Source of the DNA: Archangium lipolyticum | GTDB taxonomy: Bacteria > Myxococcota > Myxococcia > Myxococcales > Myxococcaceae | Assembly (NCBI RefSeq): GCF_024623785.1 | Contig: NZ_JANKBZ010000041.1 | Span: 1-64,000, forward strand | Reading direction: 5' to 3' | DNA: 64,000 nt | Shown: positions 60,271 to 64,000 of the stretch, piece by piece | Position numbering within the stretch: position 1 is the first letter of the stretch | Layout: every line of letters begins with the position of its first letter | Position numbers and translations under genes: made by a program | Notes under the pieces: model-generated | Database searches by the model: none | What the model saw: only the letters and a program-made list of their open reading frames with translations | What the model was told of the DNA's origin: nothing

Positions 60271-61281
60271 ATGCCGTACGAGCCCAAGTCGTCCACGAAG
60301 AACCAGGTCGCGAAGCCCGGAGCTTCGACGAAGTCGTCCGCCAGGCTGGCCGCGAACGATGGGGATACGAAGTCCGGGATGCCCACGAAGTCGGGCAGCG
60401 AGGTGGCCCTCCAGGAGTGTGACGCCATCGAGGCCGATCTGGCGGCCCTGAAGGTGACCTACGAGCACTACTTCATGGGAATCGACCGCACCCCGCCGAC
60501 GCGGGTGCACGAGGACCTGAAGAAGCGTGTGGAGAAGCTCAAGAGCAGCTTCGTGCGCAACACGGGCGCGAAGTTCCGCGTGCAGGCCATCCACAGCAAG
60601 TTCATGAGCTACGAGCGGCTCTGGACGCGCACGCTGCAGGAGATCGAGAACGGCACGTACAAGCGGGACGTCGCCAAGGCCAAGCGCCGCGTCGAGAAGA
60701 AGCCCACCGCTCGCGGCACCGGGGCGACGCAGCTGCCCGATTCCGACTTCGACGTGGACGAGGTGAAGCCGCCGTCCATGGCGCCGCTGGTGCCGTCGGT
60801 GGCGCCGCTGGTGCCGTCGGTGGCGCCGCTGATTCCTCCGGTGGCACCCGTCGCGGGGACGCCGGCCCGTGGCTCGCCCCTGCCGTCGATTCCCTCGGTG
60901 GCGCCGCTGGTGCCGTCGGTGGCGCCGCTGGTGCCGCCGGTGGCGCCCGCGATTCCTCCCGTGGCGCCCGTGGGGGCCCGTCCTCCCGCCGCGCGTCCGG
61001 GGACGGGGACACCCGCCGCCGCGCGCCCCGCCGCGCCGCGTCCTCCCGCCGCCAGTGGCGCGAGCGACCTGTCCGACGACAAGCTGAAGTCCGTCTACAA
61101 CGCCTACGTCGCCGCCAAGCGCAACAACAAGGAGGACACCTCGAAGATGAGCTACGACTCCATCGCCGCCTCGCTGCGCAAGCAGGTGCCGGAGCTGATG
61201 AAGCAGCACGGCGCCAAGTCGGTGGAGTTCAAGGTCGTCATCAAGGACGGCAAGGCCGTTCTCAAGGCCGTTCCCAAGTAG
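60271..61281 (+). CDS. MXAN_5187-like protein with VAPL-repeat linker
   Basis: A 336-residue soluble protein. The N-terminal half is helical (LQECDAIEADLAALKVTYEHYFMGIDRTPPTRVHEDLKKRVEKLK), then KFRVQAIHSKFMSYERLWTRTLQEIENGTYKRDV, as in a Myxococcus family I remember as MXAN_5187-type. A Pro/Ala/Val linker with repeated VAPLVPS follows (residues ~170-230), and a small C-terminal domain (LSDDKLKSVYNAYVAAKRNN, YDSIAASLRKQVPELMKQ, VEFKVVIKDGKAVLKAV). The function is unknown. It starts 42 bp past lgt and 11 bp before the KdsC-like gene, so may be in one unit. Confidence 0.68.
   Translation: MPYEPKSSTKNQVAKPGASTKSSARLAANDGDTKSGMPTKSGSEVALQECDAIEADLAALKVTYEHYFMGIDRTPPTRVHEDLKKRVEKLKSSFVRNTGAKFRVQAIHSKFMSYERLWTRTLQEIENGTYKRDVAKAKRRVEKKPTARGTGATQLPDSDFDVDEVKPPSMAPLVPSVAPLVPSVAPLIPPVAPVAGTPARGSPLPSIPSVAPLVPSVAPLVPPVAPAIPPVAPVGARPPAARPGTGTPAAARPAAPRPPAASGASDLSDDKLKSVYNAYVAAKRNNKEDTSKMSYDSIAASLRKQVPELMKQHGAKSVEFKVVIKDGKAVLKAVPK
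60781..60963. repeat. Two blocks of three 21-bp coding repeats
   Basis: The unit GCGCCGCTGGTGCCGTCGGTG occurs at 60781 and 60802, with a third changed unit to 60843. A second block begins at 60901 with the same unit, then two altered ones to 60963. They encode the VAPLVPS repeats of the linker. Confidence 0.8.
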
Positions 61282-61292
61282 GGCGTGCGCGG

Positions 61293-61802
61293 ATGAACCA
61301 GGACCTGGAGTCGCTCAAGTCGAGGGTGAGCCGCCTGTCGGTGATGATTTTCGACATCGACGGCACGCTCACCGACGGGCGCATCTTCTGGGTGCCCAAC
61401 TCCGGCTGGACGCAGATGTACAGCGTGCGCGACGGCATGGGCATCAAGCGGCTTCAGGAGGCGGGGCTGGAGGTGGCGGCCATCTCCGGCGGCGACAGCC
61501 TCTCGGCGCAGATGCGGATGCAGTCGCTGGGCCTCAAGCACGTGCACTTCGGCAGCCAGGACAAGGTGGCCCACTTCGAGAAGCTGCTGGAGCTCCTGAA
61601 GGTGACGGCGGACCGATGTGGGTACATGGGGGATGAGCTGGTGGACCTGCCGCTGCTCAAGGCGGTGGGGTTCTCGGCCGCGCCCCCCGAGGCCCCGGAC
61701 GAGGTGCGTTCACAAGTGCACTATGTGGCGCAGCGGCCGGCGGGCTTCGGCGCGGCGCGCGAGGTGTGCGAGTTCATCCTCCGTCACCGGCAGGTGCCCT
61801 GA
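61293..61802 (+). CDS. kdsC: KdsC-like HAD phosphatase
   Basis: A 169-residue HAD-superfamily enzyme. It shows MIFDIDGTLTDGRIFW (the catalytic DxD), VRDGMGIKRLQEAGLEVAAISGGDS, and RCGYMGDELVDLPLLKAVGFSAAP. This matches KDO-8-phosphate phosphatase (KdsC) and the neighbouring N-acylneuraminate-9-phosphate/cytidylyltransferase-associated phosphatases; the substrate may thus be KDO-8-P in LPS core synthesis. Other kds genes are not adjacent. The ATG at 61293 lies 11 bp after the stop of the previous gene. Confidence 0.85.
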   Translation: MNQDLESLKSRVSRLSVMIFDIDGTLTDGRIFWVPNSGWTQMYSVRDGMGIKRLQEAGLEVAAISGGDSLSAQMRMQSLGLKHVHFGSQDKVAHFEKLLELLKVTADRCGYMGDELVDLPLLKAVGFSAAPPEAPDEVRSQVHYVAQRPAGFGAAREVCEFILRHRQVP

Positions 61803-61880
61803 GCGTCCTGGAAGGCGGGCCATCTGTCCGGTCCTGGAAGCCGCCCCGGCAGGTGACGTCCGTGTCATGCGGGGGGGAGG

Positions 61881-61909
61881 TTGTCCAGTGGGGGGGTGCT
61901 CCCTAGTTT
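61881..61909 (+). promoter_or_regulatory. Candidate promoter for the helical lipoprotein gene
   Basis: TTGTCC (61881-61886) and TAGTTT (61904-61909) are separated by 17 bases and lie ~75 bp before the ATG at 61983. The spacing is right for a vegetative promoter. Confidence 0.4.
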
Positions 61910-61982
61910 GCGCCACGCGCGAGGACCCGGACGGGTGCTCGCGGATGTGAGCAGGCAAACGCACTGGACTCCGAGGTGGGCG

Positions 61983-62360
61983 ATGGCAGGTGGGACGCGG
62001 CGCAGGTGGCTCGGGCTGACGGCGGTGGCGCTGTGGCTGGCGAGCGGATGCGCGGCGCCCCCGGAGGACGCGCAGGCACGTCTGGCGGAGGACCTGGCCG
62101 AGGAGAAGCGCATGGACGCGGCGCTCGACGAGGTGGAGACGCGTCTGTTGGGCAATCAGGCCAAGATGCACCTGTGGCAGGAATTGGGTGAGCGGCACCA
62201 GCGGGTGTCGGCCATCCAGTGCCGCGTGGCCGACGAGCACCTGATGGGCATCGCGAGGAACCTGGAGCAACAGGAGCGCAAGGCGCGCGACCTGCAGAGG
62301 CGCCGGCGCATGGCGTCGGTGGAGCTCACCTCGACCCGGCAGGACCGGTTGAGCAACTAG
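61983..62360 (+). CDS. Small helical lipoprotein
   Basis: A 125-residue protein with the signal MAGGTRRRWLGLTAVALWLASGC (lipobox ASGC). The rest is one long charged helix with probable coiled coil (ARLAEDLAEEKRMDAALDEVETRLL, GIARNLEQQERKARDLQRRRRM). GAGGTGG precedes the ATG. It may be an outer-membrane-linked helix, but no family is recognised. Confidence 0.68.
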   Translation: MAGGTRRRWLGLTAVALWLASGCAAPPEDAQARLAEDLAEEKRMDAALDEVETRLLGNQAKMHLWQELGERHQRVSAIQCRVADEHLMGIARNLEQQERKARDLQRRRRMASVELTSTRQDRLSN

Positions 62361-62489
62361 CCGCGCCCGGCCGAATCCGGGGATTCTCCCGAAGCACGGG
62401 CGAAGCACGGTGTGGCAAGGGTGGAGAGCGGGCGGGCGGGCTCGCCCTTCCGTGACGGCGCCGCCGAATCCGGCTACAACTCCCGCCCC

Positions 62490-62750
62490 GTGAGAACCCG
62501 GATTGGAGCACTCGTCCTTGCCGCCGCGGCCGGGCTCTTCGGCTGCGACACTCCTTCATCCGAGGGGTGCGCCTCGAAGCAGGTGGTGCCCGTGACGGAC
62601 GTCCAGGGCGACGTCCTGCGCTGCACCGCCTCCGAGGATTGTCCCCGCTCCTCGCGCGTGTCGCTGTGCGTCACCGACACCGACTCCTTCGAGGAATGCA
62701 TCCGCTGCGAGAACACCCAGTGTGTCCGCATCACCCCGGAGGCCTGCTAG
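62490..62750 (+). CDS. Small Cys-rich lipoprotein
   Basis: An 86-residue protein. From a GTG start it has the signal MRTRIGALVLAAAAGLFGC (lipobox LFGC), and after that eight cysteines within ~65 residues (GCASK, RCTASEDC, SLCVTD, ECIRCENTQC, EAC). This recalls small disulphide-rich surface lipoproteins of myxobacteria. Its stop codon overlaps the start of the next gene by one base (TAGTG), so both are in one unit. Confidence 0.62.
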   Translation: MRTRIGALVLAAAAGLFGCDTPSSEGCASKQVVPVTDVQGDVLRCTASEDCPRSSRVSLCVTDTDSFEECIRCENTQCVRITPEAC

Positions 62751-63697
62751 TGCGACGCCTGATGCTGCTCCTGGCCCTCTCGCTCTCCACCGGCTGTTCC
62801 CGGCCGAGCGCCACCGACCACATGCAGCGCGCTCGCGATGCCATCTTCGAGAAGCGCCCCGACGAGGCGCTCGTGGAGTACCGCAAGGCGCTGGACGCCC
62901 TGCGCATCGACGATTCCGCCCAGGCCCAGGTCATCAAGGCCCGCGCCCTCAAGGGCGCCGCGGACGTGTACTGGCTGGAGATGCGCAAGGTGAAGGAGGC
63001 GGTGAGCGTCTACAAGGAGCTCATCGTCCAGTGCCCCGAGTCACCCGAGGCGCTGGAGGCCCGCGTGGTGCTCGCCGAGCTGCTGCGCGTGCACTTCCGG
63101 GACCTGCGTGGCGCCATCGACCAGCTCACCGCGGCGCTGGCGCGCAACCCGCCCCAGGGCGCCGAGCTGCACTACCAGGTGGCCAAGCTGTACTTCGAGC
63201 TGCAGGACTACCAGCAGTGCGTGCTGGAGTCGCGCAAGCTGGCCGAGCGCTTCGCCACCAGCGCCTTCGTGGACGACTCGCTCTTCCTGCAAGCCCAGGC
63301 GCTGCACATGCAGGCGACGCAGGCCCAGCCCGGCACGCCCGAGGTGCAGCGCTTCCGTCAGGAGGCCTCGCGCACGTACGCGGACCTCATCGCCCGCTTC
63401 CCGGACTCGGAGCTCGCTCCGCACGCCACCTTCGAGATGGGCAAGCTGAAGGCCGAGGCGGGGGAGAACGAGAAGGCCATCGAGACCTGGGTCCAGGCCC
63501 TCAAGACCCACCCGGAGCCCGCCATGGTGCAGGACTCCATCGCCCGGGCCCGCCGCCGCATCGCCGCGACGTCGGCCGAGATCAGCCACACGTCCGCCTT
63601 CGAGCACAAGAGCCGGGCTCCCGTGGCAAGGCACCGCTCCTCGGTGGAGGCCGTCGGCGGCTCGGCCGAGGAAGCCGCTCGCGACCACGGCGACTGA
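62750..63697 (+). CDS. TPR lipoprotein (outer-membrane assembly/Tol-Pal-associated type)
   Basis: A 315-residue lipoprotein (lipobox STGC near residue 15 from a GTG start; an ATG at 62762 is possible). The remainder is a series of TPR-like helix pairs: RPDEALVEYRKALDAL, VKEAVSVYKELIVQCPES, FRDLRGAIDQLTAALARNP, YQQCVLESRKLAERF, ASRTYADLIARFPDSELAPHATFEMGKL and NEKAIETWVQALKTHPE. It resembles BamD/YbgF-type scaffolds with the FPDSELAPHA element. It follows the Cys-rich lipoprotein with a one-base overlap. Its partner is unknown. The C-terminal ~30 residues are charged and unstructured. Confidence 0.78.
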   Translation: MRRLMLLLALSLSTGCSRPSATDHMQRARDAIFEKRPDEALVEYRKALDALRIDDSAQAQVIKARALKGAADVYWLEMRKVKEAVSVYKELIVQCPESPEALEARVVLAELLRVHFRDLRGAIDQLTAALARNPPQGAELHYQVAKLYFELQDYQQCVLESRKLAERFATSAFVDDSLFLQAQALHMQATQAQPGTPEVQRFRQEASRTYADLIARFPDSELAPHATFEMGKLKAEAGENEKAIETWVQALKTHPEPAMVQDSIARARRRIAATSAEISHTSAFEHKSRAPVARHRSSVEAVGGSAEEAARDHGD

Positions 63698-63710
63698 GGC
63701 GCTCCGGCGG

Positions 63711-64000
63711 CTAGGCCGGGACGCCCTCCAGCACGGTCTCGAACAGGGGCGCGGCCACGTGGGGGTCGTCCGCGTCCGCCACGAGCAGCAGGTGGATGCG
63801 GCCCTGCTCCACCCGCGCGTCCACGCCCTCGAGCTTCACCTTCGCATCCACGCCGTCGAGGAACAGCGGCGTTCCATCCGGCGCCAGCACGCCCACCGCC
63901 GAGCCCATCACCGCGCCATCCGCGTAGGCATCCCGGGTGTCCTCGGCGGCGGCGGTGAAGACGAGGCGGCCGTCTGGCAGCGGCGAGGCATCCGTGAAGG
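63711..64000 (-). CDS. C-terminal part of an unrecognised beta-rich protein, cut by window edge
   Basis: The frame runs open through the right edge. The visible ~95 residues (SPLPDGRLVFTAAAEDT, GAVMGSAVGVLAPDGTPLFLDG, VKLEGVDARVEQGRIHLLLVADADDPHVAAPLFETVL) look like blades of a beta-propeller with DG turns. The family cannot be named with confidence from the end alone. It is convergent with the TPR lipoprotein gene across only 13 bp. Confidence 0.6.
   Translation of the reverse strand, partial: FTDASPLPDGRLVFTAAAEDTRDAYADGAVMGSAVGVLAPDGTPLFLDGVDAKVKLEGVDARVEQGRIHLLLVADADDPHVAAPLFETVLEGVPA

Noticed and set aside
58897-61209. A 770-codon minus frame opposite lgt and the repeat protein
   Set aside because: Its apparent repeats are just the reverse reading of the VAPL and low-complexity regions.

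Overview
The window looks like the chromosome of a predatory/social myxobacterium (Myxococcota, most likely suborder Cystobacterineae, near Archangium/Cystobacter/Myxococcus). The grounds are GC content of roughly 70 % by eye, very strong third-position GC bias with long shadow frames, dense lipoprotein content, giant multi-PAS/GAF histidine kinases, an FHA-type sigma-54 activator, duplicated lspA, a golvesin-domain amidase and a protein resembling the Myxococcus MXAN_5187 family. I saw no rRNA, tRNA, CRISPR array or intact prophage. About 55 genes are supported.

Layout. 1-7.6 kb: end of an IS4/Tn5-like transposase, a SUFU-domain protein, two secreted proteins, a FemAB-like acyltransferase, a PrsW-like membrane protein lacking key residues, bioA, a cytochrome c lipoprotein and a short tail-collar protein. 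7.7-13.3 kb: a GlsB-type membrane protein, a 500-bp non-coding stretch with tandem RNA-like hairpins, an esterase, a DUF1338 protein, an SDR, a membrane protein and a secreted trehalase. 13.5-20.4 kb: a six-PAS histidine kinase, a GNAT acetyltransferase, a stand-alone 5'-3' exonuclease, a truncated haemoglobin and a Pro-rich membrane protein. 20.6-24.3 kb: a 1219-residue membrane protein joining a predicted periplasmic propeller-like region to a cytosolic NACHT NTPase. 24.4-36.6 kb: a DUF4184 protein, an S9 peptidase, a GAF/PAS kinase, a secreted HYR-like lipoprotein, two CNNM/CorC proteins and a metallophosphoesterase. 36.7-46.3 kb: an amidase with an SLT-like N-terminus, a TolB-like protein, a low-GC two-gene nuclease/TOPRIM-like cassette, two lipoproteins (one extremely Gly/Asn/Pro rich), a B-box membrane protein, a DsbA-like protein and a RimK-like ligase. 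46.4-53.2 kb: an FHA sigma-54 activator followed by a tightly packed TadE/TadG/TadE operon. 53.3-64 kb: ileS, a Mut7-C protein, a DUF1279 protein, the lspA-lspA-lgt lipoprotein-maturation cluster, a VAPL-repeat protein, a KdsC-like phosphatase and small lipoproteins.

How the genes relate. Most are household or envelope genes in units of one to six. The lspA/lgt cluster would process the many lipoproteins encoded here (at least a dozen lipobox proteins in the window). The activator and Tad genes may form a regulated surface-appendage unit. A family of short palindromes (CCCTCACCC...CTCTCCC...GGGAGAGGG) sits in at least six intergenic gaps, often where a terminator is expected.

The best candidates for something undescribed are the tandem hairpin RNA at 8.1-8.4 kb, whose stems differ while a 13-nt anti-Shine-Dalgarno-like loop is identical; the propeller-TM-NACHT protein at 20.7-24.3 kb; and the compositionally distinct nuclease/TOPRIM-like gene pair at 39.8-41.0 kb.
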